The notes below the pieces were generated by a model that saw only the letters and a program-made list of their open reading frames with translations, did not search any database and had not been told where the DNA came from. A program made the position numbers and the translations under genes. A stretch of 27,875 nucleotides of DNA from Archaeoglobaceae archaeon (lineage in GTDB: Archaea; Halobacteriota; Archaeoglobi; Archaeoglobales; Archaeoglobaceae): assembly GCA_027016055.1 (NCBI GenBank), contig JALWBF010000088.1, positions 1 through 27,875 on the forward strand, in the 5' to 3' direction. Shown here piece after piece: positions 15,058-22,178 of the stretch (position 1 is its first letter; every line of letters begins with the position of its first letter).

Positions 15058-17346
15058 TTAGGATGGTGTTACCGGCTTTATTCTAACCGGAACATCCTTC
15101 CACAGCAGTAACGTTGTTGTGGTGTTATTGATTGCGTTTACTTCAATTGTGTATTCTCCGGCTGCGTTCGGAATAAATATTGCAGATATATTACCGTTGT
15201 TTGTTGTGTAGATCTCTAAGCCGTTGACGATTACGCTACCATTCGTTGCATTTATTAGTTTGCCATTAATTTCTATTAGTTCTCCGACGTATAGAGGAAT
15301 GGGATAGCCTATGGATCCGTTCCATCTTATTGTTAGGTTGTTGAGTTCGATCGCATTGAGTATTTCAGGATAAAACGTGACATTCGTCTTGTTAATTGTG
15401 AAATCTGTTCCGTTTAGATAATACCCAGATTCATTGTAAAACGTAACGTTTGCCGTAACGTTTTGCGTTAAGTTGTTTGTAAATTTATATTGTGGCGTTA
15501 TCTCCAAAACCCAAGTGGTATAGTTCTTTCTGAAGTATGTGAGTATGAAGCTGTCGTTGCTGTAATCGATAGTCTTTCCGTCAACCTCTATCTTGAATCC
15601 TACATCTTTTGGTGGGGTTTTATCTACGTATGTCACTATATATAGATTCTGCACGCGACTAACCAAGACTCTACCGGGCTTATTAACCGTCCTGTTGTAT
15701 ACGGTTATAACCGTGCTCGTGGAATTTCTTAGACCGTTGTTGCTCGTCACATCAAAAGTCAGTTTTTCGTTAACGTATGACTGTCCGCCGGATACGAACT
15801 TCTGCAACGGTGTCCAGCTGACGATAACAGTCGTAGTGTTAAGGTTATACTTAGCTATATTGCTGTTTGTAGCATTGATTTTAACTGGCGATCCTGATAT
15901 GGTCACACTAGAACTGTCTATCGGATAATTTGCTATCACCTTTATAGTTACGGTTTCGCCTTCTGTAATGCTTTTCCTGCTTGGAATAACCTTAACTATC
16001 AGATTGCCGGAGAAGTTCATGTTAACTTTGAACTGAACGGAATGCGAGCCATAGTAATCGTAATACGTTAAGTTCCCAGCAGCAACAGTCCAGTTTCCAG
16101 CTATCGTCGAATTGACCCAAACTGCAATGCTCGTATTGTTCTTCAGTTCGTTCCAATGCCAAGTAACAACGTTACCGCTCACGGATGTCGGGTTTGGAAC
16201 TGCATGATCGAATCTGATGTTCGGATTGTTAAATTCAAGCTTAAGTGTGACGTTGTAAGCATAAGTTAGAACGTCCCTGTAAATCTCCCTATACACCTCA
16301 ATCAGTTCGGTGCCGTTCTTGGCGTAGTAGCATTTTCCTCCACCCACGCTTGCAATCTCTTCAAGTTCTGGCATATTTGCTCCGCCGATACCTATCGTAT
16401 AAACTCTGTAACCCTTTGATCTCGCAACGGTTGCCCAGTCAACCGGATCATCTCCCAAGTTCCTCCAGCCGTCCGTCAGCAGAATTATGACCTTCACGGC
16501 ATTAGTTCTTCCGTATTTGTCAAGCTCCGATATGGCATCGATTAAACCGGCACTTATGTTCGTTCCGCTACCAACGAACGTCTTAAACTTCCCACCTTTT
16601 TTGAACCTATACCAAATACTGGTGCTAATACCATCTATAGTGCTGTTCGCCAAAGCTTTATCGTTTGTCAGATGCAAGAGGATCGTTGCGTTAGCCGAGA
16701 AGTTGACGAGTCCAACCCTATCATAACTGCTCAGTAAGCCGACGAAAAACTTGGCGGCATTCTTAGCAACGGTGATTCTTTCCGGCGGAAGCTCGACGAT
16801 CATTATCCTCGTGGTGTTGATCCACTTCCCGCCACCACCGCTCACCTTCGCATATATATCGTATTTTCCGGGGCTTAAGTTATACCATCTGACTACCGCC
16901 GGATCATTGTTCCATTTCCACCAGCTACCGCTCCACTTTGTAACCCAAACCCCCGTGCTGTTATTCACCAACCAAGCCTTGTAGTAGACAGTGGTGTTAT
17001 AGACATCGTTGGGCGTTTGGAGAACCAACTCCACATCCGATGTCCGTTTAAGCTCAAATGTCCCTATATACGAGCCCCAACCACCGGTTTTGGTCAATTG
17101 CACATAGTAATTATATCCTCCAGCGATCACATCGCTCCATCTGTTCATCGACGGAGAAGTGTCTATAACGAGAACTGCATCTATAGGCGTGTGACTCTCA
17201 ATGGGATTAACAGTCATGTTTATACTAAAGCTCGATGGTTTACCCACGACTCCTTTCGCATTTATGTTTGTAGGAATATTCAGGACTTCTCCACTTGCGA
17301 TTGCAATCGTTGAGATAAGCAATACAACCAAAAGCGGGTATCTCAA
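15058..17346 (-). CDS. Secreted VWA-domain surface protein with an interrupted VWA fold
   Basis: This 762-residue exported protein has a Sec signal peptide at residues 1-19. A von Willebrand A domain begins near residue 55 and contains the full MIDAS set: D62-T-S64-P-S66, T262 in GSGTNIS, and D292 in LLTDGW. Between the first MIDAS strand and the helix RITVAKNAAKFF lies an insert of about 115 residues (71-188), rich in W, Y and N, that looks like a beta-sandwich. After the VWA domain (to about 365) the rest is beta-rich with many N-x-S/T sequons, suggesting stacked Ig-like modules. There is no C-terminal membrane anchor. The start is TTG at 17346 behind a GGGAGGGG ribosome site; the preceding gene stops one base earlier. 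It is likely an adhesin linked to the downstream pilus-like genes. Confidence 0.85.
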   Translation of the reverse strand: MRYPLLVVLLISTIAIASGEVLNIPTNINAKGVVGKPSSFSINMTVNPIESHTPIDAVLVIDTSPSMNRWSDVIAGGYNYYVQLTKTGGWGSYIGTFELKRTSDVELVLQTPNDVYNTTVYYKAWLVNNSTGVWVTKWSGSWWKWNNDPAVVRWYNLSPGKYDIYAKVSGGGGKWINTTRIMIVELPPERITVAKNAAKFFVGLLSSYDRVGLVNFSANATILLHLTNDKALANSTIDGISTSIWYRFKKGGKFKTFVGSGTNISAGLIDAISELDKYGRTNAVKVIILLTDGWRNLGDDPVDWATVARSKGYRVYTIGIGGANMPELEEIASVGGGKCYYAKNGTELIEVYREIYRDVLTYAYNVTLKLEFNNPNIRFDHAVPNPTSVSGNVVTWHWNELKNNTSIAVWVNSTIAGNWTVAAGNLTYYDYYGSHSVQFKVNMNFSGNLIVKVIPSRKSITEGETVTIKVIANYPIDSSSVTISGSPVKINATNSNIAKYNLNTTTVIVSWTPLQKFVSGGQSYVNEKLTFDVTSNNGLRNSTSTVITVYNRTVNKPGRVLVSRVQNLYIVTYVDKTPPKDVGFKIEVDGKTIDYSNDSFILTYFRKNYTTWVLEITPQYKFTNNLTQNVTANVTFYNESGYYLNGTDFTINKTNVTFYPEILNAIELNNLTIRWNGSIGYPIPLYVGELIEINGKLINATNGSVIVNGLEIYTTNNGNISAIFIPNAAGEYTIEVNAINNTTTTLLLWKDVPVRIKPVTPS

Positions 17347-17347
17347 C

Positions 17348-17578
17348 TCAACCCCCTCCCAACAGTATATCCTCGATTATATAATCCATAGGATTAAACG
17401 GATCCGTTCCGTGCTGGGTTTCGATTATGTTCGGAACACCATCCCCATCTATATCCTCATCTATCGCGTTTGGAATACCATCCTTATCCCTATCACCAAT
17501 TTTTTTCGCAGTCGAAAGCTTAAGACTTCCGATCGTTACAAAGGCTAACAGTAACAGTAAAACCAATAACCACCTCAT
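17348..17578 (-). CDS. Small secreted calcium-binding (TSP3/EF-like repeat) protein
   Basis: This 76-residue protein has a signal peptide (about residues 1-24, MRWLLVLLLLLAF...). The mature part of about 50 residues is nearly all acidic loops: DRDKDGIPNAID and DIDGDGVPNIIE, consecutive DxDxDG calcium-binding loops of the thrombospondin type 3 kind, then a HGTDPFNP motif also typical of such repeats. Such repeats are normally parts of large surface proteins; a stand-alone version is unusual. ATG 17578 has AGGTGAT 4 nt upstream. It is separated from the VWA gene by one base, so the two are surely co-expressed and may bind each other. No close family name is known to me. Confidence 0.8.
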   Translation of the reverse strand: MRWLLVLLLLLAFVTIGSLKLSTAKKIGDRDKDGIPNAIDEDIDGDGVPNIIETQHGTDPFNPMDYIIEDILLGGG

Positions 17579-17663
17579 GTTATCACCTTTAATGTCCTAA
17601 TGATTATTATTTGTCATTATATTACTTAAACCTTTTTGTTAGGAAAGATATAAAGTAGAATAT

Positions 17664-17756
17664 TTATGAATTTCGTTTTTTATAAAATGTAAACCTCCCA
17701 AAGTAGCCCAACGTCATCACCAATGAAGAGCTTAGCGTTACGGCAATCGTAAGTGC
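17664..17756 (-). pseudogene. Possible relic: C-terminal tail of a membrane protein
   Basis: A minus-strand frame bounded by stops reads 30 residues starting ALTIAVTLSSSLVMTLGYFG and ending in a basic YKKRNS tail, the look of a last membrane helix with a positive cytoplasmic end. The patch is near 48% GC in a very AT-rich gap. It lacks any suitable start or ribosome site. It could be chance; the family is not identifiable. Confidence 0.25.
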
Positions 17757-17910
17757 TTAACACACATCAGATAAATTGTAACAAATATTAACAACATTTT
17801 CCGTTCAAATATTAATAAAATCTTAACAAATAATTCAAAAGTATTTAAAAATTGCAATCTTGATGATCTCTAATAAAATTGATTGATGAATATTCAAAAC
17901 ATTTCAAAAT

Positions 17911-17919
17911 TTTTAAATA
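17911..17919 (+). promoter_or_regulatory. TATA box of the DUF366 gene
   Basis: TTTTAAATA is centred about 27 nt before the ATG at 17942. This supports that ATG over the upstream TTG at 17879, which would place the box inside the coding region. Confidence 0.55.
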
Positions 17920-17941
17920 CGTTTATCATTGGACGCAAGGT

Positions 17942-18487
17942 ATGGATTGGGTGTTTATAGAGGATGAACTTGAGTATGACGGTTCCCAATTAAAATCTCT
18001 TTGGGCTTACAGCCTTTTGGGTATTAAAGAGGACAGCATAATTTCCTTCATCGGACCTTGCAATGTTAAACGTGAGCATATGGTTGATTATGAAGATTAT
18101 GTAGCTGGTTATTCTATATATTCGCCAAAAATGTTGCATTTTATAGTCGAGCATTTCGATGAGGTTAGTCTGAGACTGATCTACACGAGACAGAGGCTAT
18201 TAATATCTATCGCGAGGGATACGATAGATCCGGCAATTGAAAGAATTGGAGACGATCTATACTGGAACGGAAAAAAGTTAAGCGTTAGCATAGCTACAAT
18301 TTCGCCGATCTCCGCAAAGATTCATTTTGGGATAAATATAGAGAGTCCCAAGGGTTACGCCTGTCTAAAAGAAATAGGTGTGGATGATGTCAAGGAGCTT
18401 GCAATAGAGATATGCAGAAGATACACTGCGGAAATAATAGATATAGAAGAGGATTTAAGAAAAACAAGACCCATCGAAAGCTTTTAA
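17942..18487 (+). CDS. DUF366 family protein
   Basis: This 181-residue protein belongs to the conserved archaeal DUF366 family, whose biochemical function is not established. It opens with FIEDELEYDGSQLKSLWAY, then SIISFIGPCNVKREHMVDYED and MLHFIVEHFDEVSLRLIYTRQRLL, the pattern I recognise for DUF366. A reading from TTG 17879 would add 21 residues. The shorter form is preferred because family members begin just before the FIE strand and a TATA box sits at leaderless distance. It converges on alba with a 4-bp overlap. No membrane segment or metal motif is obvious apart from conserved Cys and His residues near the N-terminus. Confidence 0.82.
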   Translation: MDWVFIEDELEYDGSQLKSLWAYSLLGIKEDSIISFIGPCNVKREHMVDYEDYVAGYSIYSPKMLHFIVEHFDEVSLRLIYTRQRLLISIARDTIDPAIERIGDDLYWNGKKLSVSIATISPISAKIHFGINIESPKGYACLKEIGVDDVKELAIEICRRYTAEIIDIEEDLRKTRPIESF

Positions 18488-18762
18488 GATGAGGTCTTAG
18501 CCAATATAATTTCGATCGTCGAAACGTTTACTTTCCTTCCCTGCTCCGAATCCAGCTCCTCGGTGTCGATCTTTATGCTCTTCACTGTAACGTTCGGCAG
18601 GAATCTGTTTCTTACGATTTCTGCCACATCTACAGCCCTGCTGATAGCCCTACCTCTTGCTTTAATTGCAACTTCCTCTGCACCTTCATTAAACTGCGTC
18701 AATGTAGCCAATACATAGTTCATTACCGGCTTGTTGCCTACATAGACCACGTGCTCCGTCAT
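18484..18762 (-). CDS. alba: DNA/RNA-binding chromatin protein Alba
   Basis: Alba is the abundant archaeal nucleic-acid-binding protein that coats DNA and RNA. The 92-residue length is normal. GNKPVMNYVLATLTQFNEG contains the lysine of the DNA-binding loop that is acetylated in Sulfolobus, and IKARGRAISRAVDVAEIVRNRFLP and the final STIEIIL strand are nearly invariant in the family. A GTG at 18771 would add three residues; the ATG at 18762 has GGTGAT at 5-nt spacing and gives the usual N-terminus. An AT-rich TTTAAATA near 18797-18805 is its likely TATA box. Confidence 0.97.
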   Translation of the reverse strand: MTEHVVYVGNKPVMNYVLATLTQFNEGAEEVAIKARGRAISRAVDVAEIVRNRFLPNVTVKSIKIDTEELDSEQGRKVNVSTIEIILAKTSS

Positions 18763-18813
18763 GGCAATCACCCAAGGTATGCAAAAAAGTGTTTGCTATT
18801 TAAACTTTGCTCA

Positions 18814-19494
18814 CTATGGGAGGTAGCCGAGGTAGTATAGTGTAGAAAGAACGAGCACGATTGCGGTTAAAATTATCGCGACATCTATTATTTTAACTCC
18901 TATTCTCCCCTCTTCCGTGGGAACTCCAGCCAGATGTATCGCCTTCTCAGCTACGTTGAGGTTTTCATCGAGGTATCCCTTCTCAATCAGTTTTTCGATA
19001 GCCTTGGTTATGACTACCTCCGGATAGCCCGTTGCTTTCGATACCCTTCGGATGTTTGCTCCGTATTTAATTATGGATTTCAGAACGTTTATCTCAACAT
19101 CCGAAAGGTATGGTAGCTCCTTAAACTTAGGCTCCAATTTTGCCATCACTTTCTCAGACTTAACTTCGGTAGGCTTCGATTCTTCTCTAACTGTCTTCTC
19201 CTTTTTAACCTCCTTGAATTCAGCCTTTAATTTTTCATCCGAAACGGCTTTCTCAAGTTCGGATACACCGAGGTTCAAGTCTTCTATTTTCCGCTTGATC
19301 CTTTCAAGTCTTTCAATCTGAGCCTGCCTATCTTCCTTGGACTCTTCATCAAGAGTCCTTTTTTTGATAGTTTCACGAACCTGCTTGACGATACTTTCGA
19401 TTCTCTCATCACTACTTTTTCTCTTCTTCACAATAAACGATTCGTCGTCATCGAGTAGAGCGTTCAGTATTTTCTTTTCATCATCCACACTCAT
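18814..19494 (-). CDS. Coiled-coil, winged-helix, tail-anchored membrane protein
   Basis: This 226-residue protein is of unrecognised family with a clear layout. Residues 1-125 are highly charged and heptad-like (for example QAQIERLERIKRKIEDL), probably a coiled coil with a disordered linker. Residues 130-177 form a winged-helix-like unit, with YLSDVEINVLKSIIKYG, then ATGYPEVVITKAIEKLIEKGYL. Residues 199-224 are a single membrane helix at the extreme C-terminus. It would therefore be tail-anchored with the DNA-binding-like domain in the cytoplasm. The ATG at 19494 overlaps the MinD stop as TGATG, so translation is coupled to MinD. The winged-helix part resembles the protein at 22179-22487. 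Likely roles are a membrane-bound regulator or a MinD partner. Confidence 0.8.
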   Translation of the reverse strand: MSVDDEKKILNALLDDDESFIVKKRKSSDERIESIVKQVRETIKKRTLDEESKEDRQAQIERLERIKRKIEDLNLGVSELEKAVSDEKLKAEFKEVKKEKTVREESKPTEVKSEKVMAKLEPKFKELPYLSDVEINVLKSIIKYGANIRRVSKATGYPEVVITKAIEKLIEKGYLDENLNVAEKAIHLAGVPTEEGRIGVKIIDVAIILTAIVLVLSTLYYLGYLP

Positions 19495-20249
19495 CACCAT
19501 CCGAGTATGTATCTCAGCTTACCATAAGGCTTAACCTCGACTTTACTACCGACGATCTTCTTTGCAAGCAGTAGAAAATCCTTAGAAACCTTTGAATCAG
19601 GTTTTTTTATCGTTACGGGCACGCCCTCTTTCCAGCATTCCGTTATGAGCTTGGATTCCCTTATTATACCTATCGTTTCGGCACCTATGGCTTTCTCCGC
19701 ATAGTCGATCATCTTCTTTTCTCCCTTGTATCTGTTCACTATAATACCCCTCACGGCTATGTCAGATATGTCCGCAATCTTCCTAACTTTATGCGCATCC
19801 GAGATTGCTGTCTTTTCCGGATTTATTACGATGCAGATCTTGTCCGAGCTTAGCATCGGAATCATTGCATACTTGCTTAACCCAGCCGCTACATCCAATA
19901 TAATGAAGTCATAATCATGTTTAAGACTTTCGATTATCTCCTTCAATTTTTCCATATCTATCTCCTCGAGCGCTTTCACGGATGTCGAAGCCGGAATGAC
20001 GTCGAGTTTTCCCACGTTCTTTGCTCTAATTCTATATATAGAATCTTCGAGGTAGTTCACGTCTCTTAATGCGTCCAAAAGCGATACTAAGGGATCCTCT
20101 ATTCCGAAGAACGTGTGGAGGTTCGGAAGCGCTATGTCGCAATCGATCACGAGTGTTTTTCCGAATTTGGATAGCATAACCGATAGATTCGCAGCCACGG
20201 TGGTTTTTCCAACTCCACCCTTACCGGAGCATATCGCAATTACTGGCAT
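19494..20249 (-). CDS. MinD/ParA-type positioning ATPase
   Basis: This 251-residue deviant-Walker-A ATPase begins with VIAICSGKGGVGKTTVAANL (signature lysine in the GKGG run). It continues with the switch segment VIDCDIALPNLHTFFG, DFIILDVAAGLSK in place of the usual D-x-PAG, and INPEKTAISDAHKVRK. The C-terminal PYGKLRYILGW is short and amphipathic, compatible with a membrane-targeting tip like that of bacterial MinD. In archaea such proteins place surface motors and chemosensory arrays (for example MinD4 in Haloferax volcanii); ParA-like partitioning is the alternative. There are no min or par genes nearby. It is coupled to the tail-anchored winged-helix gene and shares a promoter with the divergent surface protein. 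Confidence 0.88.
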   Translation of the reverse strand: MPVIAICSGKGGVGKTTVAANLSVMLSKFGKTLVIDCDIALPNLHTFFGIEDPLVSLLDALRDVNYLEDSIYRIRAKNVGKLDVIPASTSVKALEEIDMEKLKEIIESLKHDYDFIILDVAAGLSKYAMIPMLSSDKICIVINPEKTAISDAHKVRKIADISDIAVRGIIVNRYKGEKKMIDYAEKAIGAETIGIIRESKLITECWKEGVPVTIKKPDSKVSKDFLLLAKKIVGSKVEVKPYGKLRYILGW

Positions 20250-20273
20250 TTACCCCACCATTGGCTAAATGAT

Positions 20274-20287
20274 AAAATATATATTTT
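20274..20287. promoter_or_regulatory. Palindromic bidirectional TATA element
   Basis: AAAATATATATTTT is a perfect 14-bp palindrome. Its centre lies 28 nt before the plus-strand ATG at 20308 and 32 nt before the minus-strand ATG at 20249. Both genes lack convincing ribosome sites, so one TATA element could drive two leaderless transcripts in opposite directions. Confidence 0.6.
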
Positions 20288-20307
20288 CTTTCATCATAGT
20301 AAAGTTG

Positions 20308-22176
20308 ATGGCAAAAGTTAACATTGCGATAACGTTGGCTCTGATCACTTTGATCATACTTCCAGCTTCGGCTTTAACTTCTACGGATTTTAACGTTAAA
20401 ATAGTCACGTTCGTTCACGATTATAATAAATACGTAACGAGGTGGAACAACGTCTTCAAGCAGGGTGAAACCCTTAAACTATATTTGGGTGTCGAAAATC
20501 TGAATAAGAACATAGGTGCGGTTGCTATAGATTTCGTAATATTCGTTAAAGATCCAAATAACTACGTAGTTTACAAGAAGGTCGTCAAAGTTAGGAAGCT
20601 CGGATACATCGATCACGTTTATACGGTTGTGGATATCCCCATCGGGAAAAACTGGCTTGACGGCAAATACACGATCGAAGCCTACGCGTTTGACGTTCTG
20701 AATTATACGGCAGTGTTGAAGAGCTATACGAGGTATAACATATTCTCAGCAAAAGGTGGTGGAGAAATAAAAACGATAAATAGAAAGAATGCGCCCTATG
20801 TTAAGAAGGAGATAACGTTTTACGTTAATTCTAATGCCGATACAACACCTCCGAACAGGTTTGTTATCTTCGATTCCCAGTTCGGATCCAGAGTTTTGCC
20901 CGTTAATGTCCCGAACAAGCTTGAAGTTTCGGTTCTGAACAACTTCGACAAAGATGGCGAGATAAAGATCGGGCTGAAGGTTGATGGTATAATTAAAGAG
21001 GTTAAGGTCGTGGACTTGAAGGGTTATGAAGTCAAAAGGGTTGGATTTACGGTTCCTCCGCTTTCTAAGGGAACACATAAGATCGAGATAGTAGCTTTCA
21101 GTAATCACGTCAAGTTCGCCGACACTCCGCCGATATTCATAAAGCCTCTACTTTACGATAAACCCATCCTGCTCGGGAAAGTTTACGATGGATGCATAAT
21201 ATATACTCCGAACAACTACGTGCTCGGTAGCGTGGGTATATCGGAGATAAACAACGTAGATGCAAAGTCCGCTGTAAGCGTGTTTAACGAGAGTGGCTAT
21301 ATTATGAACAGGGAATCCGCCGAAAGGGTTTTCACGAACATATTCGCCTACGCATACGTGAATTACATAAAGACCGGGACGATTACCGTTGCTCTGCTTA
21401 AGGGAAGCGATGAAAGAGCGGAGATAGTTCTCCCGAACTTGCTTGAATATGTAAAGAAAAAGACAAAAGCTCCGGTAGTATACTTGGGTGTCAGAGATTA
21501 TTACCATCTTAGCGATGTTAAAGTTCTGATATACGTTGGAAACGGCGTTCCGAGGCTAAACATGCTTGACAGCTTCTTCAAGAATGGCGGTGTTCTCGTT
21601 ATAGATAACACCGGATACTGGAATGACTTAGCCAGTTCAATCGATGCTCAGGCGTGCTTCATGAAGAACTGGAGCGGTCTGCATTATTCGGATGAACTTT
21701 ACAAGTCTTACTACGATTTCAACGTCAATAAAGTCGTTACCATAACAATCAGGAAACACATACCACCGAGGTTCGTGTATTCTGATTTGAACATCGATAA
21801 GTTCATCACTGATGTCGGATCACCAGTAACGATCTCGTTTAAGGTTAAGAACATCGGCGGAACAGGAAGGGAAAAGGTTGAAGTTAAGGTGAACAATCGA
21901 GTGGTATTCAGCAGAGAGATAGAGCTCAAGAAGGGTGAAGAAAAGACGATTTCGTTCAAATACACACCCATGAGCGAGGGAAGCTACAAGGTTCAGATAG
22001 TCGGAACGGATTTGATTAAGATATTCTTTGCAAAGGGTAAAACTGAAGTTTCCGCCGAAAGGGTAATACCAACTCCAACGCCCGTTAAGGAGAAAAAGAA
22101 GGGTGCAGGGCTTGTTGTAGGTTCAGCGGCGTTATTGGCTGTCTTAGTGATAATTCGAATGCTCATGCGTGAGTAA
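20308..22176 (+). CDS. Secreted, C-terminally anchored CARDB-type surface protein
   Basis: This 622-residue protein has a signal peptide at residues 1-22, a long beta-rich ectodomain, a PTPTPVKEKKK linker and one membrane helix (about 601-619) with a short cytoplasmic tail. The N-terminal third looks like a CARDB/Ig module. Around 387-441 the pattern DVKVLIYVGNG...FFKNGGVLVIDNTG resembles the glutamine-amidotransferase-like DUF4350 fold used in archaeal surface proteins. The segment at about 497-568 (VGSPVTISFKVKNIGG...) is a clear CARDB domain. An ATG at 20269 is in frame, but 20308 is chosen: it gives a clean signal peptide and stands at leaderless distance from the palindromic TATA. The next gene starts two bases after its stop. 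It may be a sensor or scaffold working with the winged-helix protein. Confidence 0.82.
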   Translation: MAKVNIAITLALITLIILPASALTSTDFNVKIVTFVHDYNKYVTRWNNVFKQGETLKLYLGVENLNKNIGAVAIDFVIFVKDPNNYVVYKKVVKVRKLGYIDHVYTVVDIPIGKNWLDGKYTIEAYAFDVLNYTAVLKSYTRYNIFSAKGGGEIKTINRKNAPYVKKEITFYVNSNADTTPPNRFVIFDSQFGSRVLPVNVPNKLEVSVLNNFDKDGEIKIGLKVDGIIKEVKVVDLKGYEVKRVGFTVPPLSKGTHKIEIVAFSNHVKFADTPPIFIKPLLYDKPILLGKVYDGCIIYTPNNYVLGSVGISEINNVDAKSAVSVFNESGYIMNRESAERVFTNIFAYAYVNYIKTGTITVALLKGSDERAEIVLPNLLEYVKKKTKAPVVYLGVRDYYHLSDVKVLIYVGNGVPRLNMLDSFFKNGGVLVIDNTGYWNDLASSIDAQACFMKNWSGLHYSDELYKSYYDFNVNKVVTITIRKHIPPRFVYSDLNIDKFITDVGSPVTISFKVKNIGGTGREKVEVKVNNRVVFSREIELKKGEEKTISFKYTPMSEGSYKVQIVGTDLIKIFFAKGKTEVSAERVIPTPTPVKEKKKGAGLVVGSAALLAVLVIIRMLMRE

Positions 22177-22178
22177 TT

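Larger units (their letters stand above)
17579..17941. other. AT-rich intergenic region between divergent genes
   Basis: This 363-bp gap holds promoters for the minus-strand surface cluster (AT-rich TATA candidate near 17615-17630) and the plus-strand DUF366 gene. It also has a GC-richer patch at about 17694-17765 that may be a gene relic, and two copies of CAAATATTAA at 17782-17791 and 17806-17815. I found no tRNA or convincing structured RNA in it. A longer plus-strand reading from TTG 17879 exists but is not favoured. Confidence 0.6.

Noticed and set aside
17728..17762. Imperfect hairpin (TTACG/CGTAA) suggesting a small RNA or riboswitch
   Set aside because: Only five clean pairs with irregular extension; no family consensus. 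The membrane-tail reading explains the GC rise at least as well.
17850..17890. TGATGA-like boxes suggesting a C/D-box guide RNA
   Set aside because: No CTGA D or D' boxes at suitable distance and no kink-turn pairing of the ends.
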